A DNA stretch of 64,000 nt from Seriola aureovittata (lineage: Eukaryota > Chordata > Actinopteri > Carangiformes > Carangidae), in contig NC_079387.1 in NCBI RefSeq assembly GCF_021018895.1, forward strand, positions 8,460,083 to 8,524,082. Direction: 5' to 3'. The notes under the pieces are model-generated. The model was given only the letters and a program-made list of their open reading frames with translations. It was not told the DNA's origin and made no database searches. The position numbers were made by a program, and so were the translations under genes. The first letter of the stretch is position 1; the number at the start of each line of letters is the position of its first letter. Positions 1 to 12,189 of the stretch are shown here, piece by piece.

Positions 1-2722
1 TGTGTTATAGTCCAGTGATACAGGTGCGCAGCTCAGGGGAAATGGGACGTGTCTCCTTTTGTTTGTTTATCATACAGTGATAAAGGGGCTGACCACCAGG
101 TCACATGACCCTGTCTCCTCACCTGTTTCTGTACCATCACCTTTTTTTCTTTCTCCTTTTCAGTTATTTCTTCCCCATCCCCAGCTGGCGCACACTCCCA
201 ACCTGTGCGACTTGCCACATCCAGAAAGAAACAAAAAACAAAAATACAACAGGCTAATGCTAATCAAGACAGACACATCAGAATAGTTATAGATTCATTT
301 TTGAGTCAAGCGAACAGTCAATTAATTCACTAATCATTTCAGCTCTGATGATGTATCAGAGATGTATCAGTTGTCAGTGGCCACAACAGATCTACAGATT
401 AGAGATAATGTGGCTGTATTAGAACACTGAAGCTCCAAATTGCATTTTTAATACTGACAAACCTAAAGTCCACGTCATAGCTTTTCTGTTAAAATGGTCT
501 TAGGTTAGGTCTGTAGTCATAATGAAGCCCAAGCAGTCTTGTGACCTAGCTACTGATCCTTGACTGGTACTCCTCAGTACTACTTATAGACACCTCATGA
601 ATACAAGCTGTGGTCTGTTCCACCTGCTTCACCCCTGGACACATAACAAAGGTCAACGTCTGAACATGTGAGACACTGTTTTATGTCAACTAACATGTTT
701 TTTTATTATCAAATTTAATCGCACAAAAACAGAAAATCTGGTGTTTCTCAATGCTGTGATCACACCATCGAGATTATTTAGAGGATGTGTGTAGCATATT
801 CGTTTTGTACAGCGATATGCACTGGAGCTTTTCTCACCTCCAGGAGATGCCCCCTGTTTTCGGTCTGCAGATGTGAGACTGTGCGGTTCAGATCGCCTGC
901 ACAGACAGGAGTCATCCGGTTGCTATGGTATCATGTAGCGACAATTCCCACAAAATGTATTAAACTGTGCAAAGGAAACTCATGACCTTGATTTGAAATA
1001 GCAGCCCAAACTGTGAGCAGCCGGTGGGTAGCTTGTTATAAAAAAAATAAATAAATAAAAAGACAAAGCAGTGATGTCGATGCACTTGCTGTTTTACTGA
1101 GCTCACACTGTTTACAGTGCACTGAGACTTGAACAGATAGTTAGATTTTAGGTATTAGAAGAGGGGAGTTGTTAATTTACCTAGTTTGGTGCTTAAATCT
1201 AATGAGCGGGGGAAAAGAGAAAGTCTAGACAAGCAGTAGACCAGAGGAGGTAGCTTGAAATAGATGGGAGCAACTCGTCTCTATGGAAACCACAGGCGAA
1301 AACAGTGGCACACACTGCCATGAAAGACATGTAGGAGATGAGGATGAAAGAGACAGAGAAGAGAGAGGAAGAGAGAAAAAGGACGGAGAGGGAGAGGAAG
1401 GGTGAGACGTGGCTTGAAGAGGAAGACGGGAGGATGAGAGGGAAAGACGGCGAGATTATGAGAATGATGTGTGTGTGTCGCAGCAGTAGATATCCGCGCT
1501 CCCAGTGGGCATTAATGTCACTGGGTTCATCTCTGTTTGAAAGAATTGATTTCATTTCACCAAGCGTACACAATATTCTCCTTTCAGACACCATGAGGAG
1601 TAATTTCTCAAACAATGGCACTGATGACACAATTAAAAGTTATCCCAGATACTAATTTACCAGTGTGACAGGTAATTATTGATAACAGCCACTTTAACAA
1701 CTCTACAACTATTTGAAAAGAAATGTAGTTACCTCCCAAAGTGATTGACTCACTAGTGTATCATCAGTTGACATATGACTGACAGTTACTTCCCGCACCG
1801 GCTATTACACATTTTCAATTCAACGCGATTTTTCACCACAGAGGTCGAGCTAATGCAAAAATTACAGCCTCATTTCCATCAGTCATCGCTGTCATTAAAA
1901 GACAAGTGGACTCGTGACAGCTTTACCTCTTCAGAGGCTGATTAATGACCACGGTCTACGCGTCAGTCAGGACGGTATTAAGTCTTGTGTCTTTATGTCT
2001 TACGTCGCACATGTTTGGAAAAACAATAAGATCAACGTCAAGAGACCAGACAGATGAAACTGCCCGAAAAAAAACTGTTCAAATAATAAAATTATAATAA
2101 AAACCTTGAAAAAAAAAAAATTCAAAACATGTCAGGTCTATCAATGCAATGTCTGGAAAGTTCCCACTGTGGCTGAGGTTTTAAAACCTTATTGAATTTA
2201 TTACTATCACAGATATTCACAAATACAAGGGCCAGCTTTTTACCGCGTGGTTACTGAATTATAGCTGCACTACTTGAACCACTTCGGAGACAAGTCATGT
2301 TTTAGTCATGAGGAGGTGTCAGGATTTGCCTCATAATTCTGATGTGACTCCACTGTATAATAGAGGTTCTTAACCCGCAAATCGATTTCTGACACCTCAT
2401 TTTTTAGCACATTTTAAATTGCTGCGAGAAAGAGTAAAGATAAAAAAAGTAATTTTAATTATTTGATCATTTAAAAAAATTCTGTTGCCCCGCACTAAAA
2501 AACAAATAATCGCTGTGGATGTTTATGGGAAGACAAGATTGATGCAAGAATGGGGACATTTACCCAGAATACCCCATATGCATTATTAATGGTGATTAAT
2601 AAACTTCTGCCCACATGTTATATAATCACTGACTTCCGCATGGGTCACCCCAGTACTGACCAGCAATTCATCATGCAGTCACAGAGAATTCTCTTTGTAA
2701 AGTGTTGCTCTTCCCCGCTCAG
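1..2722 (+). other. gabrg3: gabrg3 intron (3' part) upstream of the M3 exon
   Basis: This is intronic sequence before the first recognisable gabrg3 exon. I looked for the preceding exon, which should encode M1 and the start of M2, and did not find it, so that exon lies left of the window and this intron exceeds 2.7 kb. The interval holds a purine-rich (GA) stretch at about 1338-1460 and AT-rich sequence elsewhere. The open frames here are low-complexity or unsupported. Confidence 0.75.
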
Positions 2723-2919
2723 GTATCACCACGGTGCTGACCATGACCACGCTGAGCACAGTGGCCAGAAACTCGCTACCCAGAGTGTCCTACGTGACGG
2801 CCATGGACCTGTTTGTCACCGTCTGCTTCCTGTTTGTCTTCGCTGCCATGATCGAGTACGCGATGCTCAACTACTACTCCTACAGTATACGCAGACCTCC
2901 TGCTAAGACGCAGAGAATG
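2723..2919 (+). CDS. gabrg3: gabrg3 penultimate coding exon (end of M2, M2-M3 loop, M3)
   Basis: The exon follows a pyrimidine-rich acceptor (ccccgctcag) and ends at ATG before gtgagt. It is 197 bp, entering with a split Gly codon (G|GT) and leaving in phase 0. The peptide runs [31 protein letters not shown]3, then the loop start [10 protein letters not shown]. The part of the cytoplasmic loop on this exon is shorter than I recall for mammalian gamma-3. Confidence 0.95.
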
Positions 2920-5529
2920 GTGAGTAACATCTGCCTCCGCTACACATAAGGTCCTTCTGTGACCACAGCTGTATAAAACAGTCTGTAAAGCATGTAGCTT
3001 TCATATAATGATCTCATTAATGTTTCAAGATGAAGAGATTATTGAACGGGCCTCTGTTTGAAGTGACTGTGAAAATTTCCTGTTTGAAGCCAAGCAACTA
3101 CAAAGAGACACAAAACAACCACCGATGCACAACAACCGCAAAAAGACTAAAAACAAAAATAAACCAACTACAAAAAAGACGCAAACAACCACAGCGACTC
3201 AAAACAACTATAAAGAGACACAAAGCAATCATAGAGAGATGCAAAGAAATGAACAAACAACTACAAACAGCCATGTTAACTGTAGTCATGTTGTGTCTCC
3301 CTCTAATGCAGGAGGGGTGCAGGGCCTTTTACAAGTCTGTGCCCACATGATGAGCTAAACGGAAATTAGCATGAAGTGCACATATGTTGATGTGATTGTA
3401 TTAGTGAATCTGTCCCTGTGCATCCAGGCCTGTTTCACATTGGAGTCTCTGTGTCAAGCAACGATCTAAATGTTGCCTCAGAGGCTTGTTTTCTACAGAC
3501 CAAGCGTGAAGTGCTTGTAATCTTTTCAGTGAAAATGAAAGAACAGAAAAAGGCGATTGAATGCTGGCTATTGGTGTTTTCAGTTTAATAATATCGACCT
3601 TCAGAAACTCATATTGATCCATAGGGTGTTGACATATGTGTGTATGTGTGTAGTGCCTGACATGTGTCTGTATGAGCACACTTTGTGCAGTCTAGCAATT
3701 GCTCTTGTATGAGAGCCTGATGCTTTGTGCAGGCGTTCTCAAGGCTGCACCTGCTGCAAACACTTTAATGGCGGCGGCACACATCTATGAACACAGCAGA
3801 CTGAGAAGCCGCCGCTGTCATTTCACTCTCTCCAGATCCCCTCCCTCTTCATTATTTCCTCCCAGTGTAGAGGAGTTCTGCTGAATGTGTCTCAGGGCTA
3901 GAGAGAGAGAGTGAGAGAGAGACTGTCAGCTCGGGCTGAACAATTAAGTTGTGTTACATTCGGTCCCCTCCTCTGCATCTCTGGCTCGCTGCTGTATTTT
4001 GGCCCAGTCTGTCTGTGGGGAAGCCTCATATGACCACCATCCCACCGCCCTCCCCTCATCCATGTGGCCCCTTTGTGCCGCCCACTCAGTCAGTTCTCTT
4101 ACTCCATACGACGCATCCAGCTCTCTTTCTCTCGCCTCCCACTCTTCCTTTAACAGCAGAGGAGAGCACTAGAAAAACATGTGAAGATTTTACCCCAATT
4201 AGGTTGTCCCACACGATTTTATAAACATCAGGGAGGAAGTCACATAATGAATTTTCTCAGGAGTACTTCTTCAGCATTCCTGTCTAAAAAAATCTGCTGC
4301 ATTATATGACTATAAAAATAATGAATAAGGATTATTGTTGTATGTTTATACTTTTCTTTTTTTTTTTAAATAAGTATTTTTGCTTCAAATTAAATATGTT
4401 TAAACATCACTATTATAGTTTATTTTATCAAAAAAAAATCTGATTCCAAGAGCGTTCAAGAAAAACAGAAATCACTATAAAAAGCTTATTGATTCACAAA
4501 TGCTTTTTGCATCGATGTGCCAACTGTGTTGTTTGATGCTGTGTTTTATTATTCCAAATGATCGCTGGACAAATGTAGAGAATGGTACTCAGCACATCGA
4601 TATGGACTTTGATGGAGTTTTTCAGCAATCTAAGACATCAATAAATACATGTCTTAATAGACTTGCTATTGTGTATTAATGATCAATGATCAATCAAGAG
4701 AGTGTAAAGCACTTTTTCTCCACTACAGCTTCACCGTACCAGAACTCAATCCAGTTCAAAGGCTGATTGCATTTTGATAAAGGCATGCCACCACTGCATA
4801 TAGTGTATAGTTCACCAAATTAATTTCCTACTTATTCTCAAAACAGTTGGTCGTTGATTTCAGACAGATGTAGACAAAAGCAGGGTTGTTATTTCTAGCC
4901 AGCAACCGTTGATTTTGCCAGCTACAAATGATAACTGTCTCCCGCAGACGTTCATGAGCAGCAGCTGGCTGGCTAATTGAGGTAATGTTAGCTCAATGAT
5001 TTGGTTCAAAAAGCTGTCTTCTATAGACTTTTTAATGTTTCCATATAACTTTTTTTTTTGTTTTACAATAGGAACTCTGTAAAAGAGGTTAAATAAGCTC
5101 TTGATGGCTACATACATGCTGACATGCTAAAAGAGACGCTAAAGCTAACATTTCCCCAGCAAAAAGTGTCCTCAAAAGTGAATGATCCAAGACACTGCAC
5201 ACGTCAATTCTACCACCATAACACTTTCTTTCTGTCTTTCCTTTCAGGCCTACTCATCTTTCAACATGAGTCGCAACCCTCGGACCATGATGCCCATGGG
5301 AAACTCCCTCTTCTGGCACGACTACGACGACAACTGTCTGTACGAGTGCCTGGACGGGAAGGACTGCAAGAGCTTCTTCTGCTGCTACGAGGAGTGTAAA
5401 GAAGGCGGCTGGAAGAAAGGAAAGATCCACGTCAACATCAGCGAGCTGGATTCCTACTCTCGGGTTTTCTTCCCCACGTCCTTCTTGCTCTTCAACATCG
5501 TCTACTGGGTCAGCTACCTCTACCTCTAG
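2723..5529 (+). CDS. gabrg3: GABA-A receptor subunit gamma-3, C-terminal part (two exons: 2723-2919 and 5248-5529)
   Basis: This encodes the C-terminal third of a pentameric ligand-gated chloride channel subunit of inhibitory synapses in the neuronal plasma membrane. Exon 1 here carries the end of pore helix M2 ([10 protein letters not shown]), the M2-M3 gating loop and M3. Exon 2 carries the cytoplasmic loop and M4, ending VYWVSYLYL then TAG. Phases agree: the first exon starts with two bases of a split Gly codon and ends in phase 0, and the second starts in phase 0. Gamma-3 is preferred over gamma-1 or gamma-2 because of VCFLFVFAA in M3, CCYEECK in the loop and [18 protein letters not shown] before M4. 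Gamma-2, as I recall it, has MDSYARIFFPTAFCLFN at the last position. The loop keeps the gamma-type CLDGKDC-x-SFFCC cysteines, which are palmitoylated in gamma-2, and a YECL tyrosine motif. The N-terminal ligand-binding domain is outside the window. Confidence 0.93.
2920..5247 (+). other. gabrg3: gabrg3 last intron
   Basis: A 2.3-kb intron with gtgagt donor and ttctttctgtctttcctttcag acceptor region. It contains a degenerate minisatellite at about 3090-3275 and AT-rich sequence with T and A runs near 4350-4440. In mammals this position can hold a very short alternatively spliced cassette in gamma subunits. I saw no clear micro-exon here, but one of 18-24 bp could be missed by eye. Confidence 0.8.
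3090..3275 (+). repeat. Degenerate minisatellite of the ACAACTACAAAGAGACACAAA type
   Basis: Imperfect tandem units resembling AACTACAAAGAGACACAAA recur at irregular spacing of roughly 20 bp: actacaaagagacac, actacaaaaaagacgc, actataaagagacac and actacaaacagcc. The composition is strongly biased to A and C on this strand. I recognise this as a widespread teleost simple repeat. It explains the two overlapping open frames here, which are not genes. Confidence 0.75.
5248..5529 (+). CDS. gabrg3: gabrg3 terminal coding exon (cytoplasmic loop, M4, stop)
   Basis: The exon follows tctttcctttcag, starts in phase 0 ([11 protein letters not shown]) and closes with TAG, 94 codons including stop. It contains the cysteine-rich motif [17 protein letters not shown]. 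Next comes [12 protein letters not shown], in the region that binds GABARAP in gamma-2. The M4 helix ([16 protein letters not shown]) ends at the last residue, as is usual for gamma subunits. The exon is distinctly GC-richer than the surrounding intron and UTR. Confidence 0.96.
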   Translation, partial: AYSSFNMSRNPRTMMPMGNSLFWHDYDDNCLYECLDGKDCKSFFCCYEECKEGGWKKGKIHVNISELDSYSRVFFPTSFLLFNIVYWVSYLYL

Positions 5530-6398
5530 TGGGTCATGGCCCCGTGATCCGTGGGCCCTTTGCTGAAACAGCCACACTACCCGACACTTTGCACTGCGGC
5601 TCATGATTAGAGGTCACAACTAAGCGTGGGAGAGGAAATGAGACGGATCCAGATGTGCTGCCTTTGGAGCGGCATAACTGAAACAATGTGTGTGCCGTCG
5701 TACACCAGTGTAAAGGCCATGATACTTTGAGCCGTGGCGCTCCCAGGAGAATAACATGCTCAGCAGTAGAACAACAAGCCCTTCAGCATTAACTTGAATG
5801 GATAGGTTCCGTTTATGACTCTCTCAGAAACCAAACAACAGACGGCCGTGACTTCAGAGACATTCGGGGACGGGGGTTGCATTGCTGAATCTTGGTCGTC
5901 GAGATGGCGAAGCACCCATAGTGCCTTCTTTAGAAAGGGTGCAGCACTGAGAGACGCAGCTTCAGAGTTCCCTCCATTATCTTTATTACCTCATCCATCA
6001 CACCACTGCATGCTGAGCTGTTTATTCTTTGATGAAGCAAACCCAGAACACGGTTCTCACCACTGGAGATGTTTAAAACTAACAGTCACCGTTTTCATTT
6101 TGTAGCACATTAGTTTTAGTTGTACCCTAGAATTAGTTCTCCTTTCTAATAATAGTACTGTTTTCTTATTCTTCTTATTCTTATTATTATTATGATTATT
6201 ATTATTAGAATTAGTTGTATTTTCACAGCAAGTCAATTAGCTCACACATCAGTTGTTAATTGTTAAACATGAGTTAGTGTCAGGGGCAGTGGTTGTTTGG
6301 TATAATCTTGTTTATTAAGTCAGTGAGCTTTTGTTCATGATGCTTTATGACCAGTCGATGCAGTTTACAGTAGATGCCAAGAAGATTTGGGTGTTTTT

Positions 6399-6404
6399 AA
6401 TAAA
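6399..6404 (+). terminator. gabrg3: Candidate gabrg3 polyadenylation signal (proximal)
   Basis: Canonical AATAAA about 870 bases after the stop codon (context tttttaataaatgctggg). It is the first such hexamer I see downstream of the coding region. Confidence 0.55.
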
Positions 6405-6518
6405 TGCTGGGTTACATTCTTACACGCCAAATATATAAGAACCGCGTAAATACATACCAATCTAATACTAAACATGCTAATCTCATCCCCAGGCATATTA
6501 TGTATGTTACAGTACATG

Positions 6519-6524
6519 AATAAA
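6519..6524 (+). terminator. gabrg3: Candidate gabrg3 polyadenylation signal (distal)
   Basis: Second canonical AATAAA, 120 bases after the first (context acatgaataaagagatt). Tandem signals would allow two 3' UTR lengths. Confidence 0.45.
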
Positions 6525-6663
6525 GAGATTAGGGTTAGAGAAATGCTGGTTTCTTCCTGACAACAGCTGTAAGAAAACAGTTTCGTGTTTTATATTTCAT
6601 GCACTTTTATTCTTATTTATATAGATGTTTTATTATTTATAGAGCTCGTGGATTACCAAGGCT

Positions 6664-7606
6664 TAAAGAACAAAGTCGACATTTCGGGAAATGCACATAC
6701 CGTAATTTCACAAATAGTGGCCAGAGCTTTTATTTACCTCTATGACAGGCTGTGTTTAGGACATGCTTGTTATTTCCCGTTTCCCAGTTAATGCAAACTC
6801 AAACTTCCCCCATGTTTGCCTTTTGTCTTGATAAAGTCAGTATAAACGGCACTAGCTCCATCAGTACAGCAAAAGTCATGTCAGCTGTTCAACTTTTTAT
6901 CATTAAGCTCAAAACTCAAGATTTCCTCCAGAATTTTCACACTAAAAGTCTTCGGCAGGCTGCAACACTTAAACATGGAGGTAAGCAAAACATCAGGAAG
7001 CGTTGATTTTTGTTTACAGTAACTTGACATTGAGTACTGCAAAGAAGAAACAACTGGAATTAAGTGGTTATTTATTTCTGTTTAAAAAAGAGTGAGAGAG
7101 CGATGAGTAAAACATCACTGTTGTTGTACTAATGAATTAGTGCCATGGAAATGTATATTATACTGAATTTACCAACAGCTAGCCTGGCTCTGTCCAAAGA
7201 TAAAATAATACACCCGCCAGGACTTCTAAAGGTCGTTAGTTAGCACATTAAATCTTGTGTTTTTTATCTGTATAAAAACCAATTAAAAAAGTATAAAATA
7301 GTAGTTTTCTGTTTTAGAGGTTGTCAAAAGGTGGTGAAAAAACTTCCACCTACCAGGACCTCCAAAGTTTCACCTTTTTTTGGGGGGAGTTATGTGAGAT
7401 TAACTTCTGCTGGTTGCCTGGCAACTGGTCTTGGCCATAAAATTAGTATTTGTTTCCCCTGTTTCCTTTAAGCTAAGATAGCTTGTTGCTGCCTGTAGCT
7501 TCATATTTACCACACAGACATGAGAGTAGTTTCTCATCTCATATTATTCTTAGCAAGAAAGCAAATAAGCATATTACCAATAATGTTGAGCTATTCCTTT
7601 AAGCTG
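6664..7606 (+). mobile_element. Fold-back / MITE-like teleost repeat, copy 1 (eroded)
   Basis: The left end (6664-6700, cttaaagaacaaagtcgac then atttcgggaaatgcac) looks like the inverted counterpart of the right end at 7560-7606 (gttgagctattcctttaagc). The core contains agctagcctggctctgtcc and ctggttgcctggcaactgg. The right arm shares gtagcttcatattta and cagacatgagagt with the copy at 28 kb. I recognise the unit as a common percomorph repeat with long inverted termini. The stretch at about 6700-7170 fits poorly and may be unrelated sequence. No transposase frame is visible. Confidence 0.65.
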
Positions 7607-8723
7607 TTACTAACTCCAAATAAATTACATCAGCGGTGGTTTCAGCTGCACATGATGTAATTCTGGGTAAATATGAAATAACTGTTTTGGCAGGAAAATA
7701 ATTCAAAACAAATATGTTGGATATTGGTACAAATGAGCTGCAGAAACATTAGTTTTGGCCACAAGCCACTTGAACCGTGAAACACATACAACCACACATA
7801 CTGTACATGGCCTATTTATTTTGCAGTAGACTCATTTCATCCAGTTTCAGAGACAGAGCTTGGGTACATGAAATTGGAGTCTTGATGAAAGCTTAGTTTA
7901 ACTTTCTTTTTTTTTTTCCTGATGAAAAATGAAAGGGATTTTCGATGTCCTGCCATATGCAGGACCTAAGGACACGTCGTCTTGTGTGCCCAGCTGGCAA
8001 TGATCACAGGTGCTGTAAAATAGGTTCTATATAGTGTGATACCCCCATACACTCACATACTGTACACAGCGCGGTGTTAAAAAATGAATGATTCAGGATG
8101 AGTCCCACATCCCCTCCTTCAAACATGTAAAATTTATGCCATATATGGAGGCATACGGACACACATGTTCAAAAAAACAAAAAAAAAAAACCAAAAGAAC
8201 AAACACACAGGGATGGACGGTACCGACGGCGTTTGAAACATTTTGGTTCTGTTTACTGTTATATGGTGTTTTTTGCAGTTGTTTCGCTTTGTAGAACAAT
8301 CAACCCCCCTTTTCCTCTCTTCCTCTTCCTCCCCTCCCCAAACACAAACACACACTTTTCCCCCAGTATTTGTATGTTCAGAGAAAAGCTTTTATGTAAG
8401 ATGTATCTAATTAATGTTTCTATTTTCATACAGTTATATATGGAATGTATGTTAGGCCAGTAGCGAGGCCGGAGTCGATCTGGTTCCAGTTCAGTCAGTT
8501 CAAGCAGCCTAAATGAGTTTATATTTCGGGGTCCTACATATTCATAAGGCCTCCAGACACATTTGCTTCCTGTCCAGAGGTTTGTAATTACAAATCAGAT
8601 TGCCTCGAGTGATGCTAGAGAAACAGCAGAAGGGCTGTTACCCTGTGGACCATTACTTACTCTGCTGATTTAATATATTAGCTCACATGAGACAGTGAAA
8701 TTAGATTAGTATTTTGACATTAC
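7607..8723. other. Intergenic, no gene seen
   Basis: AT-rich sequence with T and A runs (for example an interrupted A run near 8170-8190). The short opposing frames around 8088-8463 overlap an A-run and show no conserved motif. Nothing else could be supported. Confidence 0.5.
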
Positions 8724-8801
8724 ATCTATCTATCTATCTATCTACCTACCTACCTACCTACCTACCTACCTACCTACCTATCTATCTATCTATCTATCTA
8801 T
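8724..8801 (+). repeat. Compound tetranucleotide microsatellite (ATCT)n-(ACCT)n-(ATCT)n
   Basis: About five ATCT units, then nine to ten ACCT units, then about five ATCT units. The block is nearly uninterrupted and symmetric, as if a single T-to-C change had spread within an ATCT array. Confidence 0.97.
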
Positions 8802-11800
8802 GAACTGACTGAATTGAACAGAGCTTGGCCTACACCGCAGTAAACTCTCCTCACCTCTGATATTTCTACTACACTTTATAAGTGTCTTAGTCCGTTGAGA
8901 TACTTCAATAAAGCAAAATCGCTATTTTCTACGTCTTAATGAAAATCACCTGTGTGTTTCAACTGACTGGGACCTGTATTTATAAAGCCTCTTTGGAATC
9001 AGAGTACTAACCCAGGATCGGTACTGGCGAGCAAATTTAACTCACTCAAGAGCCTCTTTTGGAGACCTCATCACCTGCATCATAGTTTCTCTGAAAGGCG
9101 GCGCATTGTTTGCACCGAGGTGACACAAAGTCGTGTATTACTGCTATTTTACCCTGCGAACCAATTTAGTCCTGATTGTCAGCGAGGTCTCTGGAGGGCG
9201 AGGCTGTACAAAAACAAAGCCGCTCTGATCCTGGATCAGCACTCCGAAGGGAAATATTTTATGAAAACAGGATCTAGAGTGAAAATAGGTATCTTTTTTC
9301 TAGTGCGTGGTACATTGCTTATATTAATAAATAACGTTTTGGTCAAGCGCTACTGTGAAGTCTTTTTGTGCGAGAGTGAAACTCTTCAAAAGTATTGTTC
9401 CCTGTGCATGAGCCTCTGGTAAATAGTTTCAGTGTGTTGTGGTACAGGCATGAAGCCAGAGATCTGAAAACATCTGGGACCGAAGGAAAAGCACCGCTAT
9501 TATTACACAAGAAATTCCATCATTTGGAGTTTTTACACTTCTATCTTCGAGTCTATCTACTCCATATCCTTCATAATATCCTTCTTTTGGGAACCCAGTG
9601 CCAGTACCTCATCAGCTCTGATCCCTGTGAATCATCACCAATTTGAGCAGGATTTGTTACTAAGACAGCTGCCAGAAGTGACCCGACACAGCCCTCTCTC
9701 AAAACCGCTAACCACATTTAGATGCAAGAAAGTCATTACAACACAGTATGATTAAGACAAGTAGCTGCCATCACTAGCTAATTGTAGTATCATATGTGGC
9801 AAGTATATTAGATTCTCCGATTCAAACATTAGCAAGAAACAAAAAGGCAATCACGGCTGTGGCATGTGGTTATGTTTGGGCAACACAAGCACTCTGGTTA
9901 AGATTTGGGAGAGGCTGTAGTTTTGGTTAAATGTTAATAAAGTAGTTTGCATTCCATATTCATAATCTTCCCTGGGATGCAACATGACATGACAACTGGG
10001 TGTTGTTCAGTAAGAAGAACACGTCACTGAAAGGATCAATTGCATTAACAATGACAGTGTTAAACATTTGGCCGCTGCACATTCATTGTTTCCATTAGTC
10101 CAAAAAAAAAAGAAAAAAAAAGAAAAAAGACTCTAAATCAATGTTCTGTTGGGCAAGTTGATAAATTAAGCTCTGCACAGACAATAGAGTGAGTTACAAT
10201 TGTCTTCAGGCAGTCTTCCTGCCTAATAACAATAATACGCCTAATATCCACTGACAGATGCAAGAGCACGTCGTTGCTTTACCCTGAGTTTGTTGACCTA
10301 GTTTGAAGCAAGAACACGAACGTACTACGAGTGAGTCAAACGGTGGATGTTTCAGTGTGGAGCTCCACCGCTGCCGAAACTGGAAGAAGCTCCCGCCACC
10401 TACGCGAGGATGATGGCGCTAACACAGTGAATATGGAGAGACGGAGAGAAAAGAACTCGTGCAGTAGAGAACTGAGCTGTCAGAGTGTAAGTGTGTGTGA
10501 AGATTTAACTCATCAACTTGCTCACGCCTGTAAAGTGACAGCTTTGCTTACATCAAGAACGGACACCGCTTGTGAGAAAACCCGCTGCAGGGAATCAATT
10601 CTTTTGTGTGTAAGTGTGTGTGTGTGCGCGCATTCATTCATACAGCATCTGTTAATACGAGCGAGAGGGTACTCTTATTGTCATTGTGTGTGTGTGTGTG
10701 AGCGTGCATGTATACACTCGTGTTCAAGTACTGTGTGGGTGGTTACAGGTGTGTATAGTTACTGGATGTGTGTAGCAGTGTGTGTTCATGTCCGTGTGCA
10801 TGGAAATGAAATCAGTTCTTCAACCAAGAAAGACATAAATCTGCTCGTGTGTAAAGAAGATAGTGTAAGAGGCTATTATATTTAAGAGATACTGTATGTT
10901 CATATTCTTATGTTGCATTTTCCCAAAATAGTTTGACACTACAGAAATACATGTTTCCCTGCATACAGGGAACATAAAATGGGTGTATCTGAAAGCAGAT
11001 TAGGACAGTGGAAGAGAAGATTAGGCTACAGCCTGCCAGTTTTCAACATCACTGCTCTCCGTGCCTGTGCAGCATGTGCACGAAGTGGCACTAAAAGTAA
11101 AATGTTGCAGCTTTGGACACTGCTGAGTTAAATTACCTACTACTTATAAAGGCTGCAATTAACTTTAAATCCACATGAGCACCTTCCCCACATAAAACAT
11201 TTTCATAAAAAAAAAAAAAAAAAAAAAATAGTGGAATTTGTCGACAGTCTAATCTTTCAAACTGCAACTGTCAGATAGCTACAATACATCTTCACCATTT
11301 CTACATGAGTGTTGTCAAACAGCGACATCACACTCTCCTTGGAGGATTCCTTCTCCACCTTGAAAATCAGCGTAGGAGGCCTCATAAAAGAGTGTGAAGT
11401 CCTGCCCCGAGGAGCGTTTCTACTCCTTGGTTAACTTTAAGGGATATTCAGGAGGAAGTCTGAGATGCTTGATTGATATCAGCCCTGACCTGATACTTAA
11501 ACATAAATAATGTTATCATGTTTGATGAAAAATGCTTGAAAACAACTTCAAACTACTATTTCCAATGTTCACAATAAACCTTTAGAAGCGATAAATAATG
11601 TATTTCCGTCTTTATCACAAGGACACCACTGTTCTTTACCACCTTCTCTCTGATGGCTGATGAATTTAAACTGAAAATGTAGGGGAGATTGCAGATTGCT
11701 GTATGATTTCAGCCCTGACTACTGATTGGAGAGCTTCCTCTCAGGTAGCATCCAACCCTAGAAACATTCTCCGGGAGGACAGGGCAGCTTGTGTGCTGCC

Positions 11801-11907
11801 TGAGAGGAAAATAAAAAAAAAGGTTGTAAATCAGTCTAAAGATAATAATTAGATTCTGAAAGGTGGGAAGGACACGCCCCCCCCACCAGTGCAAATTACA
11901 TCTTTGG
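8802..11907. other. Intergenic, no gene seen
   Basis: Holds an interrupted A-run at about 10105-10130, scattered TG repeats at 10600-10800, and a pure A-run at about 11210-11228. A 184-codon frame at 10331-10885 runs through the TG repeats, giving CVSVCVCAHS and CHCVCVCERA, and has no recognisable domain. I judge it non-coding. Confidence 0.5.
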
Positions 11908-11930
11908 TCTCTCTCTCTCTCTAACACAAA

Positions 11931-11981
<51 letters not shown>

Positions 11982-12030
11982 ACACACACACACACAGACA
12001 CACACACACACACACAGACACACACACACC
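11908..12030 (+). repeat. (CT)n followed by interrupted (AC)n microsatellite
   Basis: A short (CT)7 tract is followed, after caaacaaac, by about 95 bp of AC repeat with a few ATA and GA interruptions. It creates cysteine/valine-rich or threonine/histidine-rich chance frames on both strands. Confidence 0.97.
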
Positions 12031-12189
12031 ACATTTGTCCCACTTTTCTTCACTTTTTCAACAACTGAAAACACTACTGGGTGTGTCTGTGAACTTGTGA
12101 TGTAGTTCATGATATGAACGATTAATGACCCTGAGATATGAGCAGGTCTGACATGATACATGGATTACAATAAATACTGCAGGTTTTTA

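Larger units (their letters stand above)
5530..6524 (+). other. gabrg3: gabrg3 3' untranslated region (inferred)
   Basis: The sequence directly follows the TAG stop, turns AT-rich after about 6090, and ends near two AATAAA hexamers. The extent is inferred because no transcript data are visible. A 96-codon frame at 5815-6105 lies entirely within it and has no recognisable domain, so I treat it as chance. Confidence 0.6.

Noticed and set aside
1199..1655. Opposing 143- and 105-codon frames
   Set aside because: Both derive mostly from a GA/CT-rich low-complexity stretch with no recognised domain.
3030..3358. Lys/Thr/Gln-rich frames of 77-106 codons
   Set aside because: They are produced by the ACAACTACAAAGAGAC minisatellite inside a gabrg3 intron.
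10331..10885. 184-codon plus-strand frame, the longest in the gene-poor interval
   Set aside because: It runs through TG repeats (VCVCAH, CHCVCVCE strings), has no recognised domain, and has no splice or promoter support.
11709..12161. 150-codon minus-strand frame
   Set aside because: Most of it is the translation of the AC/GT microsatellite.
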